Positions 45,080-55,132 of a stretch of DNA of 64,000 bases are shown here, one piece after another (position 1 is the first letter of the stretch; each line of letters opens with the position of its first letter). The position numbers were made by a program, and so were the translations under genes. Where the stretch lies: contig NZ_QBKU01000002.1 of the NCBI RefSeq assembly GCF_003054325.1, positions 124,001-188,000 of the forward strand. Direction: 5' to 3'. The DNA comes from Sulfitobacter mediterraneus (GTDB taxonomy: Bacteria > Pseudomonadota > Alphaproteobacteria > Rhodobacterales > Rhodobacteraceae). A model generated the notes under the pieces. That model ran no database searches. It had not been told where the DNA came from and was given only the letters and a program-made list of their open reading frames with translations.

Positions 45080-46258
45080 ATGACCCTGACACGCACCGCC
45101 GCCACCTTTCCGCCGCCCGTGATGGAGGCCCGCCGTTGGCTGGAGGGCGTAACGTTTACCGCAGATCGCCCGCTGATCAACGTCAGCCAGGCCGCGCCCG
45201 TCGATCCGCCCCCGGCGCCCATGCGTCAGGCAATGGCAGATGTCGCACTTGGCAATGATGGGGCGCATCTTTACGGCCCGGTGCTGGGCCTGCCTGAATT
45301 GCGGGCCGAATTGGCCGCACAAACCGCAGCGCACTACGCAGGCACCATCAACGCAGATCAGGTCTGCATCACCTCTGGCTGCAATCAGGCCTTTGCCGCC
45401 GCGATTGCCATGCTCTGCAGCGAAGCGGATGAAGTGATCCTGCCAACCCCATGGTATTTCAACCACAAAATGTGGCTCGATATGTCCGGTGTTACCTCGG
45501 TGCCACTGGCCACCGGTCCGGATTTGTTGCCCGATCCGGCGGCCGCCGCGGCCTTGATCACCCCGCGCACCCGCGCCATCGCGCTGGTCACACCAAATAA
45601 CCCCGGCGGCGTCGAATACCCCGCCGAACTGGTGCAGGCCTTCTTTGATCTGGCCCGCGACAAGGGCATTGCCCTGATCCTTGATGAAACCTACCGCGAT
45701 TTCGACAGCCGCAGCGGCCCGCCCCATGCGCTGTTCCAAGACCCGGATTGGCAAGACACGCTGATCCATCTTTATTCCTTTTCCAAAGCCTACCGCCTGA
45801 CCGGGCACCGGGTGGGCGCGATGATCTCAAGCGCGGCCCGTCTGGCAGAGGTGGAAAAGTTCCTTGATACGGTCGCGATCTGCCCCGCGCAGCTGGGCCA
45901 GCATGCCGCGCTTTGGGGGATGCAGAACCTCAAACAATGGCTGGCCGGGGAACGCGATGAGATCCTCGCCCGCCGCGCCGCGATCACCGCCAATATGCAC
46001 AAGCTCGAACCGCTGGGCTGGAAACTGCTGGGGCTGGGAGGCTATTTTGCCTATATGCAGCATCCCTTTGCAGAAAGCTCCGCCGATCTGGCGCCGCGCC
46101 TGGTGCGCGATGCGGGTATCCTTACCCTGCCCGGCACCATGTTTTGCCCCGAAAGTGACCCAAGCGGCGCAAGCCAGCTGCGGATCGCCTTTGCAAATCT
46201 CGACGCGGACGGCATCGGTGTGCTGTTTGACAGGCTGGCCGCGGTGCCACAGGCGTAA
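45080..46258 (+). CDS. Pyridoxal-phosphate aminotransferase, class I/II (second)
   Basis: 392-aa fold-type I aminotransferase. GAHLYGPVLGLPELRAELA is the N-terminal family pattern, then LVTPNNPGGVEYPAE, LILDETYRDF and SFSKAYRLTGHRVG with the PLP lysine. The C-terminal arginine region QLRIAFANL is present. It is only distantly like the one at 26455 and is not obviously ordered with a pathway; its substrate is unknown. The unusual DETYRDF and HRVGAM sequences suggest the MocR-free stand-alone branch. Confidence 0.85.
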   Translation: MTLTRTAATFPPPVMEARRWLEGVTFTADRPLINVSQAAPVDPPPAPMRQAMADVALGNDGAHLYGPVLGLPELRAELAAQTAAHYAGTINADQVCITSGCNQAFAAAIAMLCSEADEVILPTPWYFNHKMWLDMSGVTSVPLATGPDLLPDPAAAAALITPRTRAIALVTPNNPGGVEYPAELVQAFFDLARDKGIALILDETYRDFDSRSGPPHALFQDPDWQDTLIHLYSFSKAYRLTGHRVGAMISSAARLAEVEKFLDTVAICPAQLGQHAALWGMQNLKQWLAGERDEILARRAAITANMHKLEPLGWKLLGLGGYFAYMQHPFAESSADLAPRLVRDAGILTLPGTMFCPESDPSGASQLRIAFANLDADGIGVLFDRLAAVPQA

Positions 46259-46324
46259 CCGCCTCTTGCCCCCCTGCCACGCAGGGCATAGACAATCGAC
46301 AAACAAAATTACGGGTGCGCTGAC

Positions 46325-48169
46325 ATGGCCAAAGGTTCTAGCCTTTCAAAAACTGCAATCTGGATCCTGATGGGTCTGCTGATGTTGGGCCTTGGCGGCT
46401 TTGGCGCGGTGAACCTCAGCGGCAACATCCGCTCCATCGGTACTGTGGGGGACAAGGCGATCCCTGTTGATGCCTACGCCCGGCAAATCCAGAACGAAAT
46501 CCGTGCATTGGAACAACAAACCGGACAGGCACTGCCCTTTGCCCGCGCACAGGAAATGGGTCTGGATCGCGCCGTTTTGCAACGCGTGGTGCGCAACCGT
46601 GCCCAAGACCACGAGACAGGGCAGCTTGGCCTCTCCGTCGGTGATGAAACCCTGCGCGATGAGATCCTGCAAATTCCCGCGTTTCAGGGCGTGAATGGCG
46701 AGTTTGACCGCGAGGGATACCGTTTTGCCCTGCAACAGGGCGGCATCAGTGAGGCGGAATTTGAAACCTCCCTGCGCGAAGAGGCGGCGCGCACCTTGCT
46801 TCAGGGTGCGATTGTTGGCGGCGTGCAGATGCCCGACACCTATGCCAAAACCCTCGTCAGCTATCTGACCGAGACCCGCAGCTTTACCTGGTCGCAGCTG
46901 GGGCGCGATGATCTGGCCGCGCCGCTGGAAACCCCGGCGGAGGATGTTTTGCAGGCCTATTACGATGAAAACACAGACCTGTTCATGCTGCCCGCCAGCA
47001 AACAGATCACCTATGTGATGCTGTCGCCAGACGATCTCACAGACGAGGTTGTTGTCCCCGAAGAAGAGCTTCAGGCCGAATATGACGCCCGCGCCGATCA
47101 ATACAATCAGCCCGAGCGGCGTTTGGTCGAACGTTTGGTGTTCTCGGACGGTGACGCCGCCGACAGCGCCGCCGCCATGCTTGAGGTGAGCGGCACCACC
47201 TTCAATGCCTTGGTCGAAGACCGCGGTTTGCAGCTGGCTGATGTGGATTTGGGCGATGTCAGCCGACTGGAGCTGGACGCCGCTGGCGAGGCTGTCTTTG
47301 ACGCCGAAGTCGGCGCAGTGGTTGGCCCCCTGCCCAGCGATCTTGGCCCGGCCCTGTTCCGTGTGAACGCTGTTCTGCCTGCACAGAATACCAGCCTTGA
47401 AGAGGCTAAGCCGGCCCTGCGCCAAGAACTGGCCCTGACCCGCGCCGTACGCGCGGTCGAGGCCCGCGCGCAGGATCTTGATGACCAACTGGCGGGCGGC
47501 GCAACGCTCGAACAACTGGCCGAAGAAACCGAAATGAGCCTTGGCACCATCGAATGGACCGAGGATAGCTCTGACGGCATCGCCGCTTACGGTGAGTTCC
47601 GCCAATCCGCCGCCGCACTTGGCGAAGGCGATTTTCCCAAGATCGAACAGCTTGAGGATGGTGGTATTTATGCGATGCGTCTCGACACTGCGCTGGACGC
47701 CCGGCCGGAGCCGTTTGAGAGCGCCCGCGTGGCCGTACTGCAAAGCTGGCAAGCCCAGCAAACGGTCAGCCTCCTGACCGCGCAGGCCACAACGCAGATC
47801 GCCACATTGGGCGGCGAGGCCTCCTTTGAGGCCGCAGGCCTGGATGCCACTGTTGAGATTGACCAGAACCGCAACGCCTTTATCGACGGGGCACCTGCGG
47901 GTTTCATGGACGAGGTGTTCGGCATGAACGTCGGCGATGTTGCCGTGCTGCCCGGCGAGGACTCAGTGACCATCCTGCGGCTCGACGGTATCACCGCCGC
48001 CGCGCAGGACGATGACCGCTCCAACGCGCTTGTTGCCCAGATCGGCGAGCAGTTAAACCAGACCCTTGCGCAGGATCTCTACGGGATCTTTGCCGACGAG
48101 GTGGTCAGCCGCGCAGGCCCGCAAATCGACCAACGGGCCTTGCAGGCCGTTCACGTCAACTTTCCCTAA
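46325..48169 (+). CDS. ppiD: Periplasmic folding factor PpiD (peptidyl-prolyl isomerase, SurA-N type)
   Basis: 614-aa protein with a cytoplasmic start, one membrane helix (about 9-30; AIWILMGLLMLGLGGFGAV), a SurA-like N-terminal chaperone region (VGDKAIPVDAYARQIQNE onward) and a parvulin-like domain around 250-360. The parvulin part is degenerate, as in many alphaproteobacterial PpiD. It helps newly exported proteins at the Sec exit. It ends 11 bases before trpE; this neighbour order is conserved in Rhodobacterales. Confidence 0.88.
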   Translation: MAKGSSLSKTAIWILMGLLMLGLGGFGAVNLSGNIRSIGTVGDKAIPVDAYARQIQNEIRALEQQTGQALPFARAQEMGLDRAVLQRVVRNRAQDHETGQLGLSVGDETLRDEILQIPAFQGVNGEFDREGYRFALQQGGISEAEFETSLREEAARTLLQGAIVGGVQMPDTYAKTLVSYLTETRSFTWSQLGRDDLAAPLETPAEDVLQAYYDENTDLFMLPASKQITYVMLSPDDLTDEVVVPEEELQAEYDARADQYNQPERRLVERLVFSDGDAADSAAAMLEVSGTTFNALVEDRGLQLADVDLGDVSRLELDAAGEAVFDAEVGAVVGPLPSDLGPALFRVNAVLPAQNTSLEEAKPALRQELALTRAVRAVEARAQDLDDQLAGGATLEQLAEETEMSLGTIEWTEDSSDGIAAYGEFRQSAAALGEGDFPKIEQLEDGGIYAMRLDTALDARPEPFESARVAVLQSWQAQQTVSLLTAQATTQIATLGGEASFEAAGLDATVEIDQNRNAFIDGAPAGFMDEVFGMNVGDVAVLPGEDSVTILRLDGITAAAQDDDRSNALVAQIGEQLNQTLAQDLYGIFADEVVSRAGPQIDQRALQAVHVNFP

Positions 48170-48180
48170 GGCACTGATAC

Positions 48181-49692
48181 ATGGCACTGACCCCGGAATT
48201 TGATGACTTTGCCAAGGCCTATTCCGCCGGCCAAAATCAGATTGTCTACACCCGTTTGGCTGCTGATCTGGACACGCCGGTTTCCTTGATGCTCAAGCTG
48301 ACGGGCGCAGCTGAGAATGCATTTGTGCTGGAATCGGTCACTGGCGGCGAAGTGCGCGGACGCTATTCGATCATCGGCATGAAGCCTGATCTGATCTGGC
48401 GCTGCCGCGGCGAAAGCTCTGCCATCAACCGCGCTGCCCGCTATGATGCGGAGGCGTATGAGCACATCGATGGCGATCCTTTGGATGTTCTGCGCGGGGT
48501 AATTGCAGAATCCAAAATCGACTTGCCTGATGATCTGCCGCAAGCGGCAGCGGGTCTTTTTGGCTATCTCGGCTATGACACCATCCGCCTTGTTGAACAT
48601 CTGCCCAATGTGAACCCTGATCCGCTGGGTCTGCCCGATGCGCTGATGCTGCGCCCGTCGGTGATTGCGGTTCTGGATGGGGTCAAAGGCGAGGTGACGA
48701 TTGTCTCTCCTGCTTGGGCCTCTGACGGGCAATCGGCGCGCGCGGCCTACGCCCAAGCTGCCGAACGGGTGATGGATGCGGTGCGCGATCTGGAACGCGC
48801 CATGCCCGGCGCCTCCCGCGATCTGGGCGATGCGGGCGAGGATGCAGCGCCAGTGTCCAACTTCACCCGCGAGGGATATAAATCCGCCGTCGAAAAGGCC
48901 CGTGAATACATCGTCGCTGGCGATATTTTTCAGGTAGTGCCAAGCCAACGCTGGGCCCAAGGGTTCACCCAGCCGCCCTTCTCTCTCTATCGGTCTTTGC
49001 GGCGCACCAACCCGTCACCTTTCATGTTCTACTTCAACTTCGGCGGCTTCCATGTCGTTGGCGCTTCGCCGGAAATCCTTGTGCGGGTCTTCGGCAACGA
49101 GGTCACGATCCGCCCCATCGCAGGCACACGCCGCCGCGGCGAAACCCCCGAAGAGGACCGCGCACTAGAGGCCGAATTGCTGGCCGACGAAAAGGAACTG
49201 GCAGAGCATCTGATGCTGCTGGATCTGGGCCGCAATGACGTGGGCCGGGTCGCCAAGATCGGCACCGTGCGCCCCACCGAAGAGTTCATCGTTGAGCGTT
49301 ACAGCCATGTGATGCACATCGTCTCCAATGTGGTCGGTGAATTGAAAGAGGGCTGTGATGCGCTGGATGCCTTCTTTGCCGGAATGCCCGCAGGCACCGT
49401 ATCCGGCGCACCCAAGGTCCGCGCGATGGAGATCATTGACGAGCTGGAGCCGGAAAAGCGCGGCGTCTATGGCGGCGGTGTCGGCTATTTCAGCGCGGGC
49501 GGCGATATGGACATGTGTATTGCCCTGCGCACAGCCGTGATCAAGGACGAAACGCTGTACATCCAAGCCGGAGGCGGCGTGGTCTATGACAGCGACGCAG
49601 AGGCCGAATTCATGGAAACCGTACACAAATCCGGTGCCATCCGCCGCGCAGCGGCAGATGCCGCACGCTTTGATGGCAAGGGGCGGAATTGA
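48181..49692 (+). CDS. trpE: Anthranilate synthase component I
   Basis: 503-aa chorismate-using enzyme: chorismate plus ammonia (from TrpG) gives anthranilate. The C-terminal chorismate-binding core has FYFNFGGFHVVGASPEILV, RPIAGTRRRGETPEED and MPAGTVSGAPKVRAMEIIDE. The N-terminal LESVTGGEVRGRYSIIGM holds the LES-type tryptophan feedback region. It follows ppiD with an 11-base gap and is separated from trpGDC by three unrelated genes. Confidence 0.96.
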   Translation: MALTPEFDDFAKAYSAGQNQIVYTRLAADLDTPVSLMLKLTGAAENAFVLESVTGGEVRGRYSIIGMKPDLIWRCRGESSAINRAARYDAEAYEHIDGDPLDVLRGVIAESKIDLPDDLPQAAAGLFGYLGYDTIRLVEHLPNVNPDPLGLPDALMLRPSVIAVLDGVKGEVTIVSPAWASDGQSARAAYAQAAERVMDAVRDLERAMPGASRDLGDAGEDAAPVSNFTREGYKSAVEKAREYIVAGDIFQVVPSQRWAQGFTQPPFSLYRSLRRTNPSPFMFYFNFGGFHVVGASPEILVRVFGNEVTIRPIAGTRRRGETPEEDRALEAELLADEKELAEHLMLLDLGRNDVGRVAKIGTVRPTEEFIVERYSHVMHIVSNVVGELKEGCDALDAFFAGMPAGTVSGAPKVRAMEIIDELEPEKRGVYGGGVGYFSAGGDMDMCIALRTAVIKDETLYIQAGGGVVYDSDAEAEFMETVHKSGAIRRAAADAARFDGKGRN

Positions 49693-49928
49693 CGCCTTGA
49701 TCTTGCGGCACCGCACATGGAACACCGCAAGGTTCGCGCCCGATCACGAGGGCGGTTCTCAGTCTGGCACGGCCCTTGATGTAGGCATCAAGGTTGCAAG
49801 AATTTCTACCGTGGCACATTCGCGCCCGCCCTGGGGGGCGGGGTCGGACGCGAACCGGATCGCCGGGCGATCCGGGGCCCAATTTGTGCAACAGCGCAAT
49901 CCAGTTTCAGGTAAATAGGACAAAAACG
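49693..49928. other. Hairpin-rich spacer after trpE
   Basis: Three stem-loops follow one another: CTTGCGG/CCGCAAG (49702-49708 with 49725-49731), CCTTGATG-TAGG-CATCAAGG (49774-49793) and CCGGATCGC-CGG-GCGATCCGG (49855-49875). The middle one is followed by an AT-rich stretch (TTGCAAGAATTTCT) and could end the ppiD-trpE transcript. No gene is supported here. Confidence 0.6.
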
Positions 49929-50969
49929 ATGGCGGCACGTGCACCCTTTTCTATAGGCGACATCTCAGTTGCCCCCGGCACCTCGCAATCTGTCACCCTG
50001 CCCGTCTCGATCCTGCCCGATCACACCCCTGTTGGTCTTGCGGTGCAGGTCCATCACGGCAAACGCCCCGGCCCCACCATGTGTGTGAGTGCGGCGGTGC
50101 ACGGCGATGAAGTGATTGGCGTTGAGATCGTGCGCCGCCTGCTGCGCGCACCGCAGCTCAAATCCCTGCGCGGCACCCTTTTGGTGGTGCCGGTGGTCAA
50201 CTCCTACGGGTTTTTGTCCCGCTCGCGGTATCTGCCCGACCGGCGCGATCTGAACCGGTGTTTTCCGGGCCATCCTTCGGGCTCGCTTGGATCACGTCTG
50301 GCGCATATCTTTTTGCAAGAGGTGGTCCTGCGCTGCGATTTCGGGATTGATCTGCATTCCGCTGCGATCCACCGCACCAACCTGCCGCAGGTGCGGGTCT
50401 CCCCTTCGGACAAGGTGACCGCTGCAATGGCGCTGGATTTTGGCGCCCCCGTGGTGCTGACCTCCCCTCTGCGGGACGGGTCATTGCGGGCGGTGGCCGC
50501 GAAAAATGGCACGCCAATCCTGCTGTATGAAGCGGGTGAAGGGCTGCGGTTTGATGAGATGGCCGTGCGGGCCGGGGTGGCCGGTATCCTGCGGGTCATG
50601 CGCGGGCGCGATATGCTACCTGCCAAGGGCATCGCCAAGGCCAAAAGCGCACCGCATATCTGCACCTCTTCCACATGGCTGCGCGCCCCGGCGGGCGGTC
50701 TGCTGCGCACCTTCCGCGCCGAGGGTGAAACCGTGGCCGAAGGTGATGTGCTCGCCACGGTGTCCGATCCTTTCGGCGATGTGGAGGCTGATCTGATCGC
50801 ACCCACCGCTGGCATCCTGATCGGCCGTGCGATCCTGCCGGTGGTGAATGAAGGCGATGCCGTGTTTCATTTGGCGCAGCTTAGCCCCCGTGCCAATGCA
50901 GACACGGTTGAGGATCTTGCAGAACAATTGGAAAGTGATCCGTTGTTTGATGAAGATGAGATTATCTAG
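49929..50969 (+). CDS. Succinylglutamate desuccinylase/aspartoacylase family protein
   Basis: 346-aa zinc hydrolase. His58 and Glu61 (AAVHGDEVIG) and His143 (DLHSAAIHR) are the metal ligands, and RRDLNRCFPG (105-113) the substrate-binding arginine region. Beyond about residue 250 a small lipoyl-like barrel follows (RAPAGGLLRTFRAEGETVAE ... AGILIGRAILPVVNEGD). The family removes acyl groups from amino acids or related amides; the substrate is not evident. The upstream frame opens earlier, but MAARAPFSIG at 49929 has a good start. Confidence 0.87.
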   Translation: MAARAPFSIGDISVAPGTSQSVTLPVSILPDHTPVGLAVQVHHGKRPGPTMCVSAAVHGDEVIGVEIVRRLLRAPQLKSLRGTLLVVPVVNSYGFLSRSRYLPDRRDLNRCFPGHPSGSLGSRLAHIFLQEVVLRCDFGIDLHSAAIHRTNLPQVRVSPSDKVTAAMALDFGAPVVLTSPLRDGSLRAVAAKNGTPILLYEAGEGLRFDEMAVRAGVAGILRVMRGRDMLPAKGIAKAKSAPHICTSSTWLRAPAGGLLRTFRAEGETVAEGDVLATVSDPFGDVEADLIAPTAGILIGRAILPVVNEGDAVFHLAQLSPRANADTVEDLAEQLESDPLFDEDEII

Positions 50970-51065
50970 CCAGATCAACACACAATTGCTGCATCAGCAA
51001 CCAAACCCGCCACATGCCGCTATTTCTGCTAGACTCTGTGCAGCAATCCGCAAGGGAGGGCCAAG

Positions 51066-51848
51066 ATGCTCCGGTTTGACGCCGAAACCACCAGGATTCT
51101 TGAAAACGCCTATCAAGGGGCCGATATCACGGCGCGGCGTCTGGCGTCTTACAGCGCCCTATCACCACAACCGGGCGAGACGCTTCTGGATATCGGGTGC
51201 GGTAATGGCTTGCTGACGCTGGACCTTGCCCGCGCCACTGGCCCGGCCGGACGGGTCATTGGCATTGATCCGAGCCAGGATATGCTCAAGGCCGCCTCCG
51301 TGCGATGTGCCGGACAACCTCATGTGACGTTTCTCGATGGTTTGGCGGGTGCATTGCCTGTTGATGACGGGTCAGCGGACGGAGCGGTCGCGCTGCAAGT
51401 CTTTGAATATGTGGAAGATCTAGACGCCGCCATGCAGGACGCAATGCGCTGTCTCAGGCCCGCCGGCCGTCTGGTGATCGGCGATCTGCATTTCGGCAGC
51501 TTGATCTGGCACTGTGAACATCCCGAACGTATGGACCGTATGCGGGCCGCATGGGATCAGCATTTTGTTCACGGTGATCTGCCAAACAAGATGCTGCCTT
51601 TGCTGAAAAACGCCGGTCATAGGATCGAAGCGGTTCATCCCTTCACCACCACCGACCATTGCCTCAAACCGGACGGGCTGGCGCGCATGATGATGCATCT
51701 GATGACACGCTACGCCGTTGAAAACGGTCATGTTTCACAGGGCGTAGCAGACGATTGGTTTGCCGAGCAAGAAGAACTGGCCCGCAGGGGGCATTTCTTT
51801 TTCTCAATCAGCCAGTTCGTGATCACCGCCCGCAAGGCGGCCGCATAG
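51066..51848 (+). CDS. Class I SAM-dependent methyltransferase
   Basis: 260-aa protein. LLDIGCGNGLLTLDLA (motif I), RVIGIDPSQDMLKAAS (motif post-I), DGAVALQVFEYVEDLDAA and CLRPAGRLVIGDL (motif III) are a clear UbiE/COQ5-type fold. The substrate is unknown. It has AGGGAGGG just upstream. It lies between the desuccinylase gene and the convergent deacetylase, with a seven-base gap to the latter. Confidence 0.9.
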   Translation: MLRFDAETTRILENAYQGADITARRLASYSALSPQPGETLLDIGCGNGLLTLDLARATGPAGRVIGIDPSQDMLKAASVRCAGQPHVTFLDGLAGALPVDDGSADGAVALQVFEYVEDLDAAMQDAMRCLRPAGRLVIGDLHFGSLIWHCEHPERMDRMRAAWDQHFVHGDLPNKMLPLLKNAGHRIEAVHPFTTTDHCLKPDGLARMMMHLMTRYAVENGHVSQGVADDWFAEQEELARRGHFFFSISQFVITARKAAA

Positions 51849-51855
51849 ACCGCGT

Positions 51856-53367
51856 TTATTGTTCGCGGCTCAGCACCGCAGATATGGGCGCCAATGCCAC
51901 TTTGCCCGCGCGGTCTTGCAAGCCCCACAACAAAAGCGCCGAGATCGTATCAGCCCGCAAGCGGCCCAGCATGATCACGCCGCCATCCTGCCCCGCACGA
52001 AACGCCGCCTGATCCAGAAAACGCCGGATCACAGTGGCGGTCTGTCCCTTGCTGTCAAAATCGCGGAAGATCGGATCAGCAGCCACACCAGCCTTGCGGG
52101 CCAGTTTTGGCATTGTGTTCAAGCCCTTGTCCTGCGTCACCAGCCCGTGCCCGGTCTGGCCAAGGATCGCAGTGACCTGATCGGACAGATCCTTGGACCC
52201 TTGCACACCGGTTTCGGACCCTTCAAGCACGGCCACCGCCCCCGGCAAACCAGCCAGCGCAGTTCCAAGCAGGGTCTCGGCATCTGTCGGAGTGGCGGCC
52301 TCGGGCAGGTCCACCTCGATCAACACTTCAAGCCCCTCGGCCCGATACAGCGCGATCCGTTCGGCAGCGTCAGGGGCATTTGCATTGACCGCAAAGCTCA
52401 GCGGGTAGGGAAAACTGCGCAACGCGGCGATGCCTGCGGCGCCGGTGACTGGCGCCGCGCCATCATCAATCAGGACAATCGCCATCAAGGGTTTGTTTTC
52501 AGAATTTTCAAAGGCTTCTGCGTTGATCTCTAGCGCAGGCCCAACATCCGCCACGACCTCGGGTTTGACCTCATCGGTTTCCGCCGCCGCCGCATCCGCC
52601 GCCGGTCCGCGATTGATGGTCACGCCGCTGTCGCGATCTGTCAAAGAGATCGCGGGCTTGCCGATGCTAGGGCGGCCATTGTTGTCATCCGCCGGTTCGG
52701 TGTCTTCGGTTTGCGGCTGGGTTGGTTCTGCCGCAGGTGCCTGCGCTTCGGGCAGGCTCGCCGTTTGGGGTGCTTCGGGCGCTTGATCCGCTTCGGCGTT
52801 GCCAGCCAATGCCGGTTTGGCAGGCTCCGCTGGGGCATCGCCAATCTGCACCGGTGCCTCTATGCCATCTTCGGCATCAGGGGCCGTGGACAGCGCAGGA
52901 TCGTCGCTTTGGGTGACAGGTTGTTGCGGCAGGCCGGGATCGGTGTTGATCGCCACATCATCAGTTGCAGGCGGCGCCATTGGTGCCAAAGCCTGCGGAT
53001 TGGGCAGAACTGGCGCATCGGGCGCAACCGCCACGCCGCCTGTATCCTCGGCACCGGCGGGCGCTTGCAAACCATCCGCAGTGCCGGTTTCGGGCCGCAC
53101 GGCAGAGGACTGCGCCTCAGCGTCAAGCGCCGCCTCACTGTCGGGCGCTGTGGCCAACGGCGCGGTGCCAAGAGATGCGGGCGCTGTATCTGTCTGGGTC
53201 TGGGTGTCTGGCGCGGCGGGATCCGCCACTGGGGCATCAACCGCACTGGGGGCCATATCATCCACCACAGGTGATTGCGGCACAGGCATCATCACCGAGG
53301 CCACACCGGCCACGGCGACGCTCAATACGCCGCCCCAAAGCACACCGCTAAGAAATCCCCGTGCCAT
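51856..53367 (-). CDS. Divergent polysaccharide deacetylase family protein with long disordered linker
   Basis: 503-aa protein with an N-terminal membrane/signal helix (FLSGVLWGGVLSVAVAGVAS, residues 4-23), an approximately 250-residue Pro/Ala/Asp/Glu-rich linker (27-280) and a C-terminal polysaccharide-deacetylase-like domain (KPLMAIVLIDDGAAPVTGAA, LPGAVAVLEGSETGVQGSKD, AGQDGGVIMLGRLRADTISA). This divergent family (YibQ-type) often lacks the catalytic metal set, so enzyme activity is uncertain. The linker probably spans the periplasm to the wall. It is divergent from trpG. Confidence 0.88.
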   Translation of the reverse strand: MARGFLSGVLWGGVLSVAVAGVASVMMPVPQSPVVDDMAPSAVDAPVADPAAPDTQTQTDTAPASLGTAPLATAPDSEAALDAEAQSSAVRPETGTADGLQAPAGAEDTGGVAVAPDAPVLPNPQALAPMAPPATDDVAINTDPGLPQQPVTQSDDPALSTAPDAEDGIEAPVQIGDAPAEPAKPALAGNAEADQAPEAPQTASLPEAQAPAAEPTQPQTEDTEPADDNNGRPSIGKPAISLTDRDSGVTINRGPAADAAAAETDEVKPEVVADVGPALEINAEAFENSENKPLMAIVLIDDGAAPVTGAAGIAALRSFPYPLSFAVNANAPDAAERIALYRAEGLEVLIEVDLPEAATPTDAETLLGTALAGLPGAVAVLEGSETGVQGSKDLSDQVTAILGQTGHGLVTQDKGLNTMPKLARKAGVAADPIFRDFDSKGQTATVIRRFLDQAAFRAGQDGGVIMLGRLRADTISALLLWGLQDRAGKVALAPISAVLSREQ

Positions 53368-53537
53368 CGCGCACTCTCCTGCTCAAACGACCACATGCTA
53401 TGCGGTCTCTGTCCTCAACTGGCTGCCCCGCTCTTGACGCCAGCGGACAAGCCTGAACATGTATGGCACCGTGTATACTCCGTCTCGGCGGGGTTACTCT
53501 AGCCCTAATGCCCGGCCCCAATACAAAGAGTTGTCCA

Positions 53538-54119
53538 TTGTTGCTGCTTATCGATAACTACGACAGTTTCACCTATAATCTTGTGCACTATCTCGGCGCT
53601 TTGGGCGCGGATGTGCATGTGGTGCGCAATGACCAGATCACTGTGGACAAAGCCATGGCGATGAACCCCGCGGGGATCTTGCTGTCTCCCGGACCATGTG
53701 ACCCCGATCAGGCAGGTATTTGCCTTGACCTGACACGCGCCGCGGCTGAGGCGGAATTGCCCCTGCTGGGTGTTTGTCTTGGCCATCAAACACTTGGTCA
53801 AGCATTTGGCGGCAAAGTGGTGAGGGCCAAAGACATTGTGCACGGCAAAATGGGCCAGATGCACCATACGAATAAGGGCATGTTTGCAGGCCTGCCCAGC
53901 CCCTTTGCCGCGACCCGCTATCATTCGCTGGTGGTGGACCGAGACAGCCTGCCTGACACGTTGGAAATCACCGCAGAGCTGGAGGACGGGACAATCATGG
54001 GCCTGCAACACCGCAGCCTGCCCTTGCACGGCGTGCAGTTTCACCCTGAATCGATCCGATCCGAACATGGGCATGCCATGCTCCAGAACTTCCTGAATGA
54101 AATGAAGGTGCCCGCATGA
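53538..54119 (+). CDS. trpG: Anthranilate synthase component II (glutamine amidotransferase)
   Basis: 193-aa class I glutamine amidotransferase that supplies ammonia to Trp[20 protein letters not shown] is the family start; TTG 53538 is chosen because AAGAG lies seven bases upstream and the protein then begins at the usual residue, while ATG 53508 would add ten odd residues and lacks a ribosome site. Cys80 (LLGVCLGHQ), His169 and Glu171 (FHPES) form the triad. It overlaps trpD by ATGA. Confidence 0.93.
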   Translation: MLLLIDNYDSFTYNLVHYLGALGADVHVVRNDQITVDKAMAMNPAGILLSPGPCDPDQAGICLDLTRAAAEAELPLLGVCLGHQTLGQAFGGKVVRAKDIVHGKMGQMHHTNKGMFAGLPSPFAATRYHSLVVDRDSLPDTLEITAELEDGTIMGLQHRSLPLHGVQFHPESIRSEHGHAMLQNFLNEMKVPA

Positions 54120-55132
54120 GTGACGCGCTGAAACCGCTGATTGACGCCGCGGCCAATGGCCCCCTGACCCGCGCACAGGCCGCCGAAGCCTTTGAAATCC
54201 TGTTTGATGGCGAGGCCACGCCAAGCCAGATGGGCGGGTTTTTGATGGCACTGCGCACACGCGGCGAAACTGTGGATGAATATGCCGCCGCCGCCAGCGT
54301 CATGCGGGCCAAATGCAACGCGGTAACCGCACCTGAGGGCGCGATGGACATTGTCGGCACCGGCGGTGATGGCAAAGGCACCCTGAACATCTCGACCGCG
54401 ACGGCCTTTGTGGTCGCGGGCGCAGGTGTGACCGTGGCCAAACACGGCAACCGCAACCTCAGCTCTAAATCCGGCGCGGCGGATGCACTGACCCAAATGG
54501 GTATCAACGTGATGGTTGGTCCCAAGGTGGTGGAACGCGAACTCGCAGGCGCGGGTATCGGATTTATGATGGCGCCGATGCACCACCCTGCGATTGCCCA
54601 TGTGATGCCCACACGCTCCGAACTGGGCACCCGCACGATCTTTAACATCCTCGGCCCGCTGACCAACCCGGCCAGCGTCAAACGGCAGTTGACCGGCGCC
54701 TATCGCCGCGATCTGATCCGCCCGATGGCCGAAACCCTGCAAGCCTTGGGGTCTGAAAAAGCATGGCTCGTGCATGGATCGGACGGGACCGATGAATTGA
54801 CCATCACCGGGGTCAGCTGGGTGTCAGCCTTGGCCGATGACACAGTGACCGATTTTGAACTGCACCCCGAAGAGGCAGGCCTGCCGGTGCATCCCTTTGA
54901 GGCGATCATTGGTGGCACACCCGAAGAAAATGCGCGTGATTTCAATGCCCTGCTTGACGGTGCGCAGACGGCCTACCGTGATGCGGTCTTGCTGAATTCT
55001 GCGGCTGCGCTGGTGGTGGCCGATGCCGCAACAGATTTGAAAACCGGCGCAGAGATGGCCCGCGCCAGCATCGATTCTGGTGCCGCCCGCGACCGGTTGA
55101 CCCAATGCGCGGCCCTGTCGCACCAGAAATGA
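54116..55132 (+). CDS. trpD: Anthranilate phosphoribosyltransferase
   Basis: 338-aa enzyme transferring phosphoribosyl from PRPP to anthranilate. [19 protein letters not shown] carries the PRPP-binding GTGGDG loop (81-86), followed by [17 protein letters not shown] and [17 protein letters not shown]. Its start overlaps trpG (ATGA) and its stop overlaps ung (ATGA), so three genes are translationally coupled. Confidence 0.96.
   Translation: MSDALKPLIDAAANGPLTRAQAAEAFEILFDGEATPSQMGGFLMALRTRGETVDEYAAAASVMRAKCNAVTAPEGAMDIVGTGGDGKGTLNISTATAFVVAGAGVTVAKHGNRNLSSKSGAADALTQMGINVMVGPKVVERELAGAGIGFMMAPMHHPAIAHVMPTRSELGTRTIFNILGPLTNPASVKRQLTGAYRRDLIRPMAETLQALGSEKAWLVHGSDGTDELTITGVSWVSALADDTVTDFELHPEEAGLPVHPFEAIIGGTPEENARDFNALLDGAQTAYRDAVLLNSAAALVVADAATDLKTGAEMARASIDSGAARDRLTQCAALSHQK

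Noticed and set aside
53459-53557. Tryptophan leader peptide before trpG
   Set aside because: A short frame there has several Tyr codons but no Trp codon, and no terminator/antiterminator pair is visible.
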